This document shows positions 31,310 to 43,743 of a stretch of 64,000 nt of DNA, piece after piece. A program made the position numbers and the translations under genes. The stretch is from Trichobilharzia szidati (taxonomy: Eukaryota > Platyhelminthes > Trematoda > Strigeidida > Schistosomatidae): the NCBI GenBank assembly GCA_944472155.2, contig OX235271.1, positions 23,195,710-23,259,709 on the forward strand, written 5' to 3'. Positions within the stretch are counted from its first letter, which is position 1. Each line of letters starts with the position of its first letter. The notes under the pieces were generated by a model. It ran no database searches. It was given only the letters and a program-made list of their open reading frames with translations, and had not been told where the DNA came from.

Positions 31310-31427
31310 TCGTTCGACGCGCATCCTGTCCAAGAGAATTCAAGAACACTATCCAGCATGGTTGCGAAAAGGCAATACTGGTGCAATAAGGAGTGCGATA
31401 ATTGAACACCTGGTCAGCACTGATCAT
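31035..31427 (-). CDS. Chimeric frame created by the fold-back (not a natural gene)
   Basis: This 130-codon frame starts in the antisense of the mirrored GIY-YIG domain (MISADQVFNYRTPYCTS to GQDARRT, 31,310-31,427) and continues in sense into the PLE RT C-terminus (NESKIPFLDVEL onward). The switch point is 31,309/31,310. It directly marks the junction and has no expected function. Confidence 0.8.
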   Translation of the reverse strand: MISADQVFNYRTPYCTSIAFSQPCWIVFLNSLGQDARRTNESKIPFLDVELTRRADGSLRRSIHRKPTWNGQLTSFYSWVPIQQKRNLIKSLASRIRRICSPDVVETELDILREIFIQNGYPIRFIDKKI

Positions 31428-31601
31428 TGCATTTCAACGAACGCCTCCTTCAAAGTAATCTACAGAGTCAAGAACAACCTATCAAAGGCAATACGGTTTC
31501 GTCTCCTCTGTATCGCTGAAGCTCTAGCCATTCACATGGAAAAACCGGAGCTGTGCATACAAAAGAAGATTACTCAACCACTTCTACTCTCATGGTAACA
31601 A
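31310..31601 (+). pseudogene. PLE copy E GIY-YIG C-terminal half (right mirror)
   Basis: Mirror of 30,478-30,769. It encodes only from about the GRSTR position onward (RKGNTGAIRSAIIEHLV to PLLLSW), lacking the YQFTCCC start, which exists only once, in the spacer. The visible sequence matches the left copy. Confidence 0.88.
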
Positions 31602-31675
31602 TGTTTTGATTTTTGATTTTTATTTTATTTTATTCTGATAACTTAACTTTGTTTCTTTGCCTGTTCCTTAGTTGC

Positions 31676-31911
31676 TTATAATTCTCGTATTCACTTAGAT
31701 CTCTTACATAGTTTCGTATTATCTACTTTGTTTCTATGTGCATCCTGAGTAAAACTCACTCATAATATTATCTTCTTTTTATATTTTATAACTCACTATT
31801 ATTATTACAACTGTTTCTGACAACTCATCACCTTTGTTACTACCCTAGTTTTCTTGACCTGTATTACCAACCTTCACTTGTTTAGTTAAAATTAACCTTA
31901 ACCAATTGTAA
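31676..31911. repeat. Single hybrid UTR unit (right arm) facing the left tandem pair
   Basis: The counterpart of 29,986-30,403 with one unit. Its outer half matches left unit 1 and its inner half left unit 2, with a T-rich stretch of its own (TTATCTTCTTTTTATATTTT). Either a unit was lost by unequal recombination here or gained on the left. Confidence 0.7.
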
Positions 31912-32072
31912 CTTTGTTTGACAAACTTAATGTACACATACAAACAAAACAATGCATATATATTTGCGATTGTACAGCTAAGAAGATGAATTCGCCGAAA
32001 AGAGACTCTTCGCTGATCTACGTGTTTTGTTTTCATTAATATTCTTTTCGATAAATTTCTCCTCCGGCTCTA

Positions 32073-32131
32073 CTATTATATATATATATATATAATATAT
32101 ATTATATATATATATATATACTATATATTCT
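32073..32131. repeat. (AT)n microsatellite (right arm)
   Basis: Mirror of 29,767-29,825 with a different internal pattern (TATAATATATATTATATA). Confidence 0.8.
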
Positions 32132-32327
32132 ATAATAATCGTCATTAACAATATTGATGTTTTTATTCTTAACTAATGTCGATTTGTTAAGATCGGTGAA
32201 ACCACATTTCAAGAAAGATGCATTAGTTATAATAAGTATAATAATAAATAGAATATCAGATAAAATGAAGGGAATTTATACGACATATTAAGGATCATTA
32301 AAACCTTGATGGCTAAAGTAAGGAAAA

Positions 32328-33278
32328 CGTCTGAACTAACTCCTTCTTTTGGATACATAAGTTAGTCTTCTCAGTGTGGATTCCGATAACTTCATGAGGT
32401 GAAGTTAAGTGTAGTAGGTATACGGTAGATGAATGTGAAAGCCTCTTTAACATCAACCCTATTTTCTGTATCCACGAGATGAGATAGATTAGAACTATGA
32501 ACGAAATTTGTTTATCGCTTGCTTAACCACTCAGGATGTTATTCGGTAATCTGACAACAAACACGCTTAATTGTACATCCTGTATAACTGGCGCCACGGG
32601 AGCAGTTAAACTGTTGGATACACATAAGAGAGGTAAAATGAGGTGGTTTATCTTTGGCTCTTGAATATAAAGTAGGTGTGGTTTTGAAGAGACACCGTAC
32701 TTTAGCAGCATTGAATGCTCTTTTTACCGAATTCCTTAAGCATTGTGTTAGTATGTCACTGATGTTATCACCGAGGAACTGAAGTTGTTAGAATAAAGTC
32801 TTTTTCGAAACTGTTGATACTTTGGCCTGCCTTGACTTCTGATTCATATTCTTATCGATGAGTTTTTCTGGATAACCGTTCTCACTCAACAACTGTTTAA
32901 TAATATTGAGCTCTTCATTAAGACATTCATCAGAGCAGAGCACTTTCGCTCTGTGGACCAAACCTTTTTTCTTAGATTGCGTCTGAATTTCAAAGGCACG
33001 AAGCTGAAAATATGAGTTTAATTATCAGTTAATATGGGTTTTCTATATACACATCTTATTGTACTGTCCTCTTTTCTAGTCATAAGGGCTTTTAGGAATA
33101 AAATGCTAGAGCTTCTTTCTTGTTCGTTGGGTAAAATTTATTGCGGCATGGACATCGTCAAATTTGTCAAGGATGTTCTTTGACTCATCTTCATTTTTCA
33201 TAATGAAAAACTTGTCATCCATGTGACGACAGTAGAGTTCTGGTTTATCAGTCATATTCTTTCAAAGGGGAAAATGTC
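32328..33278 (-). pseudogene. PLE copy D (right mirror)
   Basis: Mirror of 28,620-29,570 (sum 61,898). It has the same decayed HMDD and GIY-YIG remnants and the same stops, so decay preceded the duplication. The adjacent poly-C run (33,307-33,316) mirrors the left poly-G. Confidence 0.75.
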
Positions 33279-33457
33279 AGCTAGAATTGGTCCAGGAGGT
33301 GACAACCCCCCCCCCCATCGCCACACCAATTTGTCTCTACAATTCCTTATTAAACTAGTTGTTTTGTCTAAGCTCGGAGAACAGAACTAATTCAATATCA
33401 TCCACCTGAGTTACAAATCTCTATTATTTCAATTCCTTATTAAATAAAAAACGGACA

Positions 33458-33763
33458 TGTATTGTTTGATTGGATAATAATTAGTAACTAGTATAATGTG
33501 TCCAATCTTTTCTTTGGTGTAGACTGAATTCTATCGTCAGTTAATTTTGTGATGGGGCCACCATTCTAGTTGACTCGCCATCACGATGCACTGTGAATTG
33601 TTGATAATAGATAGTTGGAGCCAATCGGCCACAGAAAGCCCTGGCTGACTTAGGTCTCGTGCTAGTTGGCACTGTTTAGTCAGCAAGGCGTATCAGCAAT
33701 CACCTTGAAGGACCTCATGTCCCTTCCGGGATTCGAAACCGTGTCACCCAGTGCTGTATTTAT
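33458..33763 (-). repeat. SINE family S, copy 4 (right mirror)
   Basis: Mirror of 28,135-28,440, same B-box-like head and tail. Confidence 0.65.
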
Positions 33764-34888
33764 TGTGGATTTCGAAAGAATCTCTTTTATGAAAGATGCA
33801 GGAATGCCGACATCGATGTTTCATCCAATAAGTTCCTCGAATGTAAGGTCTACTCTTTCCATAATTGGTACATTAATTAGTGAGCAAGGTAGATATGTTA
33901 AACGGTGGCATGAATTTATTTATCTTTTATCCTTTCAAGGTGTCTTTTACGCTGTGTTTCACCAATTCAGGCTTTAAGAGTTTAACCCAACATTTGGCTA
34001 TAGGATGGCATATATGTATATATATATATATATATATATTTGTAGAGCCGAAAGAGGAGTTTATCGAAAGGATACTCTTCGCTCGGATGCTTTTTTTTCT
34101 TCTGAATGTCTCAATGAGAATTTTCAGTACACAGTTTAGTTTAACTGAACATGAACTACGTCTATTAAGGCAACCGACAAGACTATTAAGTGGTTGTTGT
34201 TTGATTTTAAGAGATGAGGAGTTTACATTCATCATCAAAAATGTAGTTAGTCACAGATAATTGTGATTTGTGGAAAAAAACGAAAATAAAACAAAAACAA
34301 CAGAATGTTTTAAGATTTTACAATATCTGTCAACTAAAATTTAGGAAAGAAATACCATCTTTCATTCTAAAAGGAGGCGGAGGCGTTGGCGTTGGCAACT
34401 CACAACTCTCCCCTTGCATCTCATCAGGCGAAACCAGAAGCCTATGTAGAAAACTATGTGCTCGCACTAGCAAGTATAAAAACTCAACCATTCCCCACTT
34501 AGCTCGTGTTCTGTGTGATAAAGAAAGCATTAGGCGTGATACCTATAACTTATTAAATAGCCAGTAGAACAACTGGGTCTCGTCTTTCCAACTCATATCA
34601 TTTATAGGTGCAACTTTTTCTTTCTCTCTTTTCTGTTATGTGCTGCTTAGTTTCTTTCTTCCGCCTACGCCAGTAAATATGACAGCTCCCACTTTTCTAA
34701 CACCTTCAAACACTGTTCAACTTTGGCTTTGCTACCGACATCCCAATATGTTGTTGTCATAATGAACTGAGATTTCCTTAATCTATGTAGAATTTTATTT
34801 ATCGATAATGTACTAACTGGATGCAATACTGTGGTAAAAATGCTGAGAATTCCATTCTGTATCACAAGTACTGTTTTGGAATAAAGCA

Positions 34889-34919
<31 letters not shown>

Positions 34920-35812
34920 TCGTCAATACAACCCCGAACTCTGTATGCAGAAAAAGTTTGTCCAGTCTCTTATTCTACCATGGTCTTAACCTCTTCATTA
35001 GTCGTTCCCTGGAAATTTTTTTTATTATTTAATTTTGCTTTTAGTTTAATAATTAATTCACTGTTATCGCTCTCACATGTTCCTTTTGTACATTTTCTCA
35101 CCCTCTTCACACTTATAAAATGGACAATCAACTACTTTTGCTCTTATTACTCAATAACTATTTTAACCTTGTCAAGTTTCTAATCATTTCTTCCTTTGTG
35201 TCGTTGAGTACTACGTAATTTGCGACTTTTATTTTTACTTTTGAATCTACTTCTGAGTAATTATATGAATTATATTACTGCCACCCTATTACTCAATAAT
35301 AGACTACTATAAATATAAATACAACTGTACAGTACAGCCTCTGAAGATGATTTCGTCGATAAAAAATTTTCTTTTCTGAATCGTCTTTTAATTTCTTCAA
35401 AACCTAAGTTTATTAGAGATATTCCAATGTACACTGGTTATGTTGATTACTGTGTTGTGGCGTAAATTCAGTTTCATCTAGTTTGCCGCTATCTATTTCA
35501 TACTAGACTGTATAGCTAATTCTTCCATGAAGACTATCACATAAAAAGAGTTTCCTCTTTTCTCCACTACTGAGCCTAATAGTAACGAAACCTGATGGAA
35601 TGAAATATTAAATAAGAAGCTATTGAAGAATTAAAGGGATGTGAGATGCGAATATTTATTTGTATTTTGTAATCCACATCCATCCACCTTATCTAATCTG
35701 ATCTTTATTTTAATTGAATTTGAGATTTTCCCGTCCACTGATTGATTGGACCGAAGTGCTCAGTCTCAGGTTGACATGTCGGCTTCTTGTGCAGATGCTT
35801 CGACAATGTCTG
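33764..35812. other. Mirror of 26,096-28,134, no gene
   Basis: Contains the SINE-adjacent block homologous to 42,768-43,097, an (AT)n run at 34,017-34,040 that is longer than its left partner, and an (ATT)n tract at 34,890-34,917 longer than the left (TAA)n. These two account for the step in coordinate sum from 61,908 to 61,898. Confidence 0.55.
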
Positions 35813-36138
35813 GGCATTTAATTAGAATTTAATTTGTGGATGGTGAGTAGCAGTGGAATCCAGGATGCACATTTCGTCCTATTTGGGACTCAAAGGGAAA
35901 ATCTCAAATTCAATGAAATTAATACTACCGGTTGCACAAGATGTGGCTCTCTTGGCCCAAGTGGTCTAGTGGATAACGCTTTGGCGTTTGAAACTAAGGG
36001 TACTGGGTTCGAGCCTCGGTGGGAACATCATCACTCACTGGGAAATGCAGGTACATCCAGATGACGAGTTCCAAATAGGACGAGATGAGCATCCTGGATT
36101 CCACTGCTAGTCACCATCCACAAATTAAGTTCTAATTT
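35813..36138 (+). repeat. Sm-alpha-like tRNA/hammerhead element with TIRs (right mirror)
   Basis: Mirror of 25,770-26,095. A box at about 35,959-35,973 (AAGTGGTCTAGTGG), B box at 36,004-36,016, hammerhead half downstream at 36,066-36,110 and an inverted hammerhead half at 35,840-35,892. One visible change lies before the A box (TGTGGC here, GGTGGC on the left, read in sense). Confidence 0.8.
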
Positions 36139-36812
36139 AATTTTTGTAATCGTTACTACTTGAAATTGCAATAACTCTGTTCTTGTAGAGTTAACACCTT
36201 TACAACTAGACTCATACCTACAGTCCGTTATGTTTATTAGGTATCACTAATTAAGATAGACTATGATTGAGCATATCCAATACTTGTTTTAGGCAACAGT
36301 AAAGAATGGACACTAAAGTCAAACGACCTTGAACAAACCAATCGGATCGCTCAGCATCACAGAATGCATGCTTCGTTGCAAGTTTCATCCTAACCTTAGT
36401 CATAAACCCACCTCTTAAACCTACCCTAACCTTAACGTTGAATCAGGATGAGACTTCCAAAGAAAATTATGAAAATTATCCATTCTGTAATGCTGAGCGA
36501 TCTGATTGGTTGTCTCAAAGTAGTCTGACTTTGGTGTCTATTCTTTACTGTTGCCATTGCTTATATTACTCAGATAATATACATGTTCACAGTTTTATTA
36601 AGTAATTTCTTCATTTGGAAAGTTCATATGTAATAATAATAATAATATTCATTTGTCTTATCGTTTATTACTGATAGAAAGGGGATAGACAGTACTTCTA
36701 AGTTATCAGTAGTCAAAGATATGTTAATATTAACTGTTACCATAGATTAGATTATATTTCACATGTCTAGTAGAATAAAGGATCTTCATGTAATAATAAG
36801 GTATAATAATAA

Positions 36813-37248
36813 TAAGGTATAATAAGGTGAGCAATATTGAGGTTAGGCGTCGAGTGCTAGGTAAGGAGGGAGAGGAAATCAATCGACGAGGCTGTGAGAT
36901 TACATCGACTGTGATGGTTAGGACATGTGTTACGTATGCCTAGTCATCGCCTTCTTCGACAACGGACAATGTTAGCTGATATAGGGTCAGGCTGGAAAAG
37001 AGCCAGCGGCGGTCAAACGAAAACATGGCACCAGTCAATGAAATCTACAACAGTTAGTCTAAGCCACGTAGGAAGGTGTAGACTTCCTGGTTGGGGTCCT
37101 CGGGACGGTAAAAACCAATGGCTGTAGACAATTGGTGACATGGCTCAAAATCGTTCTCAGTGGCGCAGATGCATCCACTCCTTGTGACTTATGATATCCA
37201 ATGAAACTATATTGTTCTTCGTTATTACTATTCCTTTGTCTCACACCT
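36813..37248 (+). pseudogene. Non-LTR RT C-terminal tail (right mirror)
   Basis: Mirror of 24,660-25,095, with the same 66-codon open piece and the same frameshift before GDMAQNRSQW. The inner (TAATAA)n tract differs slightly in phase. Confidence 0.75.
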
Positions 37249-37941
37249 CAACTTACTGTCTTTATTATGCATTAGGTTATTACTATCATAGTTCAATATA
37301 TTCGTTTTACTCATTATCTCTTTTTCAACCTTATTGTACTTCAGCTGATACAGTGCTTTTATTTGATGAGCTGGATACAGACATTTGTGATACACTGCCC
37401 AATCATTATACTAAATGGTCGTATATCATTTTCAATGAGTGACTTAGAGCTTTTATACCCAAAACTTCATATCTAACTGCTGCATATATTTTATGGTCGT
37501 AGTACCACCACCACCGTACATTGGAAATGATGCTAAGCAGATGAAGGCTTCCAAACATGTAAACCTTCCGCACTCTCCGATCTTATAGATTTATATAGCA
37601 CAACAGAACCCAATGGATTCACAGTACAATGGAATGTCTCATCTGCACACTGAGTGGTGCTAACCATCTAAATACTAAAACAGACATGTTTCCTAACTGC
37701 TACTTTTCTGCACCGAAGTTAATACGCAGTTTAGTTTATGAAGGCTGAATGTCCCTGTAAGGTATATTAATGTACAGTTAGCCAAACGGTCATAAGGGAA
37801 ATAAGTAGTATATTCATAAACCACCACTTTTCCAATAATATCGTATGGAGTTTTTAAATAATCAAATTAAGTCTTGTTTAAGTATGTCGTTAACTTTCGA
37901 AGTTTTTCAAAGTAATTTCTTATACTTCTATTTTGTTCAAG

Positions 37942-38166
37942 TCAAATGATAAGCTGGATAACCGACGTCGTAAGCGAGGAAGACGACAAAGAAATAAAAA
38001 TACCAGGGATGATGAAACATCTACAAGCAGTAAAGGAGAAGAAGTGGATGCTGATTCTAAAAATGATCCTTTCGCATCGCATCCATTAGTGAAACTTCAA
38101 GCAAAACGACGACAATGCCTAAGTAGTATCCATAGTATACACAGTCGACCCACCCTGCTACAAATG
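37942..38166 (+). CDS. Exon D (right copy), basic host-like internal exon
   Basis: Mirror of 23,742-23,966, with the same phase-0 acceptor (TTGTTCAAG) and donor (ATG/GTGAGT). No amino-acid difference from the left was seen. Retention of an open frame and both splice sites in the two arms is compatible with a functional exon or with recent duplication. Confidence 0.5.
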
Positions 38167-38281
38167 GTGAGTGTACATCTCTTTTATTTTATGTGATGTT
38201 TATAATCTTCTAAAACCGAAAGCCAACAATAATCATTTGATTTCGGTAATAACGATATATTGTAATTATTCCAAATATGAA

Positions 38282-38496
38282 TTCCATTATGGGTAAATTT
38301 TGTTTTGATAAAGTCTCACAGTGTTACACAGTAATATAAACTGATGACGTTTCGAGCACAATTTATTGCTCATAATCATATCATATCATACCTTGATATG
38401 ATTATGAGCAATAAATTGTGCTCGAAACGTCATCAGTTTATATTACTGTGTAACACTGTGTGATTTATCAAAATAAAATCTTATCCATAATGGAGT
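38282..38496. repeat. Near-perfect short palindrome (right copy)
   Basis: Mirror of 23,412-23,626. Because it is itself a palindrome, its two copies are near-identical on both strands and could act as additional recombination sites between arms. Confidence 0.8.
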
Positions 38497-38539
38497 TACA
38501 CTCAACCACAGTGCCCAAGTTTTATACTTATATCAGTAT

Positions 38540-40048
38540 TACCTTTGATAGGTTTGATCGAATCTTGTATATTATTTTGAAGGATTTTTCGAATGGTGCT
38601 GAATGTTCTAAATTGACCAGATGTTCTGTCACTGAACTATATACACGTTTTCGTTCTCCTTTTACTAGCCAGGCTGGATGGTGTTTACGAGCGCGTTTTC
38701 CGAATTGGTGCATGGTACGGCCGATGTAGTCAGCTCCGCAACAGCAAGTAAACTGATATATGCACGTTGAAGTGGCCCAATGTGACAGCTTGTCTTTCGC
38801 GTTCTGTCTGAACATTTTCTTGCAGTAAAACGTCAGTCGTAGGCTCGCGGCGAAGTGTGTTTTCCTCAGAGATTTGCAGAGGCGTTTACGAAGGATCTCT
38901 GCTGAAGTGTCACCTTTGAATTTTAGATTAAGTAGAAGTATTTTCTTCGGGGCGGATTGGACTTGTTCGGAAGTCTTCTTTTATTTGAGATTCTCGTCTA
39001 TGAACCTGGGCAGGAAACTGTTTTACATCGGGGTTTTTCGGAGATTACACAGGTCTGCTTATCTTCCGAATCCTTAAAGAAAGAGCGTATGTAAGGTTCC
39101 TTTTTCTGCTTAGGGCCACGAAGCTTTGGAAGTTGATTAACTGTCCATTCGATGTAGGCTTTTTGTATATGGACCTTTTCAGAGAGTTGTTGGCGTTTCT
39201 TATCAGATGGACGTCGAGGAAAAAGAACATTCCGTCGCATTCAGCTTCCAGAGTAAAGTTGATGTCTTGGTGGGCATTGTTGAAGGTTTGAAGTAAGTTT
39301 TCAAGGTCAATGTTCTCATCACAAATGATGAAAGTATCATCAATGTATCTCTTGTAGAGATGGAAGTCGTCGATAGTTGATGATAAGGAGTTGTTTTTTA
39401 GGTTAGCCATAAAGCAGTCGGCCAGGAGGGGTACTATGGGAGAGAACCCATTGCTACTCCATCTACTAGTCTGTATATTTCGTTGTTGAATCTAAAGTAT
39501 ACGTTGAAAGTGCATCGTAGTAACAGTTCTTCTAGGTAATGGATCGGTATACCAACATCGATGCTATTGAATTGAATGTAGTCACAATGGAAACATACGG
39601 TTTCTGTCAATGTAACGTTGATGAAGAGAGACGATATCCGAGGAGACCATTTTCATTTCTGCCACGTTGACATTCTTAATTGAATCAACAAAGTCGAATG
39701 TGTCACGGAGGTTGTGTCTTGACAGCTTCTCTTACACCGGCCTAAGAATCTCCACTAGCCATTTTGCGATGGAGTGATATGGGGAATCTATCATATCTAG
39801 TATTCGGCGGAGTGGGACGTCTTGTTTGTGCACTATAGGTAAGCTGTACATGCGCGGCGTTGTAGAACCAGATGGACGCAGTTGTTTGTATAGTTTTGAA
39901 CTGATGATGGATTCGTATTTCATTTTCTTAAATATCTTCGTTAGCGAGAGCTCCGTCTGTTCGGTGGGATCTTTCTGTGAAGACTGTTTTTGAAACTTAC
40001 TATCATCAGATAGTATCACCGATAGTTCGCTTAGAACTGAAGGGTAAT
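38540..40048 (-). pseudogene. PLE copy C (right mirror)
   Basis: Mirror of 21,860-23,368 with the same breaks. It reads RTMHQFGKRARK where the left copy reads RTMRQFGKRARK, and TTCGG for TTTGG nearby. Confidence 0.85.
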
Positions 40049-40077
40049 GAAAACTTGATCATGACACGGCCAGAAAG

Positions 40078-40523
40078 GCTCCGGGATCGTATTGATGAAC
40101 AAATCAGACTACCTTAGCAAACTCTCGGTTATACTATCTGATGATAATAAATTTCAAAAACAATATTGGGCCACTTCATCATGCATATATCAGTTTACTT
40201 GCTGTTGCGAAGCTGAGTACATCGGCCGTACCATGCACCAATTCGGAAAACGCGCTCGTGAACACCATCCAGCCTGGCTAGTAAAAGGAGAACGAAAACG
40301 TGTATATAGTTCAGTGACAGAACATCTGGTCAATTTAGAACATTCAGCACCATTCGAAAAATCCTTCAAAATAATATACAAGATTCGATCAAACCTATCA
40401 AAAGGAATAAAATTAAGACATCTGGGCATAGCCAAGGCACTAGCCATCCAAAAGCTCAAATCCACGCTATGTACCCAAAAGAAATACGTCCAACCCTTGT
40501 TCCTGCCATGGCCATCATAAACA
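40078..40523 (+). pseudogene. PLE copy B fused N-terminus/GIY-YIG (right mirror)
   Basis: Mirror of 21,385-21,830. The 142-codon fusion frame is retained with two changes at the start of GIY-YIG (CCCEAEYIG here). The first makes a Gly-to-Glu change beside the conserved YIG core, probably harmful to the endonuclease fold. Confidence 0.8.
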
Positions 40524-41259
40524 GGTAATTCTTCTAATAGTGACTATCCCATCACCTTTCTTATCCAAACTTCCCTTTTGTTCATGTTATATTAAGTTTT
40601 TCCTAATCCCTATTTACACTACCATATTTTCATATCCGAACTTCCTGTATATTTTGTCATTTTATTATTTCTACATATTTAATCTCTAACTGCATAAACA
40701 ATTATTCGTCACATTAGTTATGATCCTACTGGAGTTTTTATCCAAACATCCTGTCTGTTTTTGTTATTTCTACATTTCTAACCCCTAATTGCACAATATG
40801 TCGATCTTCTCAGTAATTATGATGCTACCTTGTTTGAGTTTTATCTGTCCCCCTGTTTATTATAGCATTTTAATTCCTAATTGTAATCTTATTTTATTCT
40901 GGAACTTTTCCACTTATTTGTAAAAAATACACGAATGAACAGCCTAGTTGATGACTTCATCGCAAAGAAAATATTCTTTGTTGGAAGCATCCTTTTAAAT
41001 GTCTCAGTTTGAATCTCTTCAATGTCCTAGTTTTTTCTGTCATTAAACAGGTTCCTCTATTCTTCTGCAAGTCATTTCATAGAGAAGTTTGTCAATACTT
41101 GTTTTCTTTGAAGTCAACTGTCCGCCTCCTTCCTGTGGCTTAAGTGTTTTCACAAGACTTAAGTCAAATTTCGTGCTCTCAAGACACGAGTAGAAGCGCT
41201 ATGGAGGGTCAACAGAATGCTGTGGTAAAGTTTGGCCACAGAATAATAATAATATTGTT
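40524..41259. other. Mirror of 20,649-21,384, PLE flank, no gene
   Basis: T-rich counterpart of the left segment. No independent features were seen. Confidence 0.45.
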
Positions 41260-41504
41260 TTCAGGATTTCATCATAAGATGACATCGGTTTGTGAACCAC
41301 TGGAAAACCTGGGAGTACTGGATGGCTGTTTCGTCCTAGTTTGGGACTGTTTACAGTACGCACCCACCGGGGTTCGAACTCAGGAGTTTCCGGTTACATG
41401 GCGAATCCGTAGACCATTGAGCTGAAGAGTCCCAAACTAGGACGAAACAGTACTCTAATGTTTTCCAGTGCTTCGTTATCCGATGTTAGCTGATGATGAA
41501 ATCC
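41260..41504 (-). repeat. TIR-bounded tRNA-like/hammerhead-core element (right mirror)
   Basis: Mirror of 20,404-20,648. On the plus strand at 41,421-41,449 it reads GCTGAAGAGTCCC then AAACTAGGACGAAACAG, a clean CUGANGA, stem II and GAAA core. The left copy has G for A in the stem-II loop. Confidence 0.65.
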
Positions 41505-41807
41505 TTAAAGAAATAAAATGCCTGCAAATCACCAACACTTCAATAATGTTTGCGGACGCGAAATGAAGAGGAAGAAGGCTAGTTTTATGCCAAACTAGCT
41601 TTACTGGCTGATAAGCATGTGAACGCAGCTACTGAGGTTGCTCAGCTGCCTTATGGATTAGACTTCGAATTCTTAATAACTGACCTTTAAATATAACACA
41701 AAAGCTAATACCACTAGAAGACTTAGTGGCCTGCAGTGATTTATGCATTCTTTTTCCAATTTACTAGTTAACCACGCATTTAAACTCTACTAATCAAACA
41801 AAGTGTC

Positions 41808-41958
41808 GACTACTCTGGTTGGACACTAGTTAGTAGCTTGTCTAATTTGTCTAGTGTTTTCTTTGGTGCAGACTGAATTCTATCGTCAGTCAAGTTTCCA
41901 TTGTTCCCATTATTCTAGTGGGCTCGCCATCACGATACACTGTGAACTGTTGACAATA
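41808..41958 (-). repeat. SINE family S, 3'-only copy 3 (right mirror)
   Basis: Mirror of 19,950-20,100. The region 41,959-42,767 beyond it holds only short frames (for example GRSVVSK on the left, ERSVVSK here). Confidence 0.6.
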
Positions 41959-42767
41959 AATGGTTGTAGGTTTCGTGTTATATGAGAAGAACGTCGTCTC
42001 ACTCATATTTAACAGGATAAAAACCAGCAAAGAATTGTCAGACTTTGAATTCATTATTCTTGTGTTCTTATGACGCTAAAATATGCTTACTGGTCTTAGT
42101 GCATTTCTGCTTTATGGTCAAAGTTATTAACGAAAGATCAGTTGTCAGTAAACCACAGTACAATAGAAAGACGACCACCAGTTGTTTCAAATTGGTATCC
42201 GATAAGTCTACATACTTTCTTCACCAGGTGCAGTACCAAAAACTGAGTTGAGATTCAGTGATCAGTGTGCCCTTTTCCCATCAAAGACCGAAACGTGCGA
42301 AACTGACGAGACGATGCATATTAGCCAGCTATTGAAGGGATAACTGGATAGCATACAAAAATTGTCGCTCGACGACTTTCTTATTCCTTTGCGTTCCGAG
42401 TGGAACATATGGCTTCAAGCTTTGAATATTCAGCAGGTGTGATGTTGTTTCTACAGCGTATGGTTGCAAGTCACTCGCTAAAACTTTCCTCTTTTACATG
42501 CTCGTTACCGGCTTGTATACTAGCCAACGTCTAGGAGTGCATCAATCGGGAATCAAAACCTAGATCTTCCGTGTGGTTGACGAGCATTCTCTACAGCTGA
42601 ACCATCGATGTACCGTTAGATTATGAATAACGAGAATCTGTCAAGTTATGAATATCTATAGAGGTGTGGTGAGAGATGACTGCTAGCCAAATTGGTAGAC
42701 AGTAATTGACATCAATGTTTATGTCTCAAATAGTAGTCATGTGAAAACAAGATCAGCAAGGCGCATC

Positions 42768-43097
42768 TGCAACCTTGAACAAAGCAAAGGACATTCTTTT
42801 TGACAAATTCCTCTTCAAGCTCTACAATTATATATACATACATCACTCTATGGCCAAATGTTCGGTTTAACTCTTAAAGCCTGAATTGGTGAAACAGAGC
42901 GTATAAGACACCTTTGCATCTGTTGAAAGGATAAAAGATAAATAAATTCATGTCACCGTTTAGCATATCTACCTTGTTAACTAATTAATGTACCACTTAT
43001 GGAAACAGTAGACTTTATATTCGAAGAGCTTATTGGACGAAACATCGATGTCGACATTCCTGTATCTTTCACAAAACAGAGTCTATCGAAATTTACA
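42768..43097 (+). repeat. PLE-terminal-like block (right mirror of 18,811-19,140)
   Basis: Same words as the left block. Inverted relative to 33,764-34,078 within this arm. Confidence 0.6.
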
Positions 43098-43393
43098 ATA
43101 AATACAGAACTGGGTGACACGGGTTCGAATTCCGGAAGGAACATGAGGTCCTTCAAGGTGAGTGCAGATATGCCCTGCTAACTGGTGAGTGCCAACTAGC
43201 ACGAGACCTAAGTCAGGTAGGGCTTCCTGTGGCCGATTGGTTCCAACCATCTATTATCAACTATTCACAGTGCATCGTGATGGTGAGCCCACTTGAATAA
43301 TGGCCACATTGGAAACTTGACTGACAATAGAATTCAGTCTGCACCAAAGAAAAGACTGAACAAATTAAACAAGCTACTAACTAATGTCTAATC
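43098..43393 (+). repeat. SINE family S, copy 2 (right mirror)
   Basis: Mirror of 18,515-18,810; GGGTTCGAATTCCGGAAGG B-box region at about 43,120. Confidence 0.65.
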
Positions 43394-43417
43394 AAAGTAT
43401 CCAATACATTCCTACAG

Positions 43418-43743
43418 GAGGTCGTTCGCCAGCCTGAATAGTTCAGTGGTAACGTCTCTGACCGCAGCACTGGGTGGCGCTAGTTAAAACTTCAGAAGGG
43501 ACATAAGTTCTTTCAAGTTTGTAAATACGCCTTTGATGACAAGTACCAACTAGAACGATACCTAGGCCTAAGACTTCCTGCCGATTGCTTCCAACCATCT
43601 AATGTCATCAAATCAATGTTCACCGTGATGGCGAGCTACCTAGAATGGTGGCCACATTACAAACCTAACTGAACGAATTCATTCTGCACCAAAAAAGGAC
43701 GAGACGCATCACACTAGTTACTAGTGTCCAATGAAAGTACATG
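43418..43743 (+). repeat. SINE family S, copy 1 (right mirror)
   Basis: Mirror of 18,165-18,490; tRNA-like head AATAGTTCAGTGGTAACGTC at about 43,438. Confidence 0.65.
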
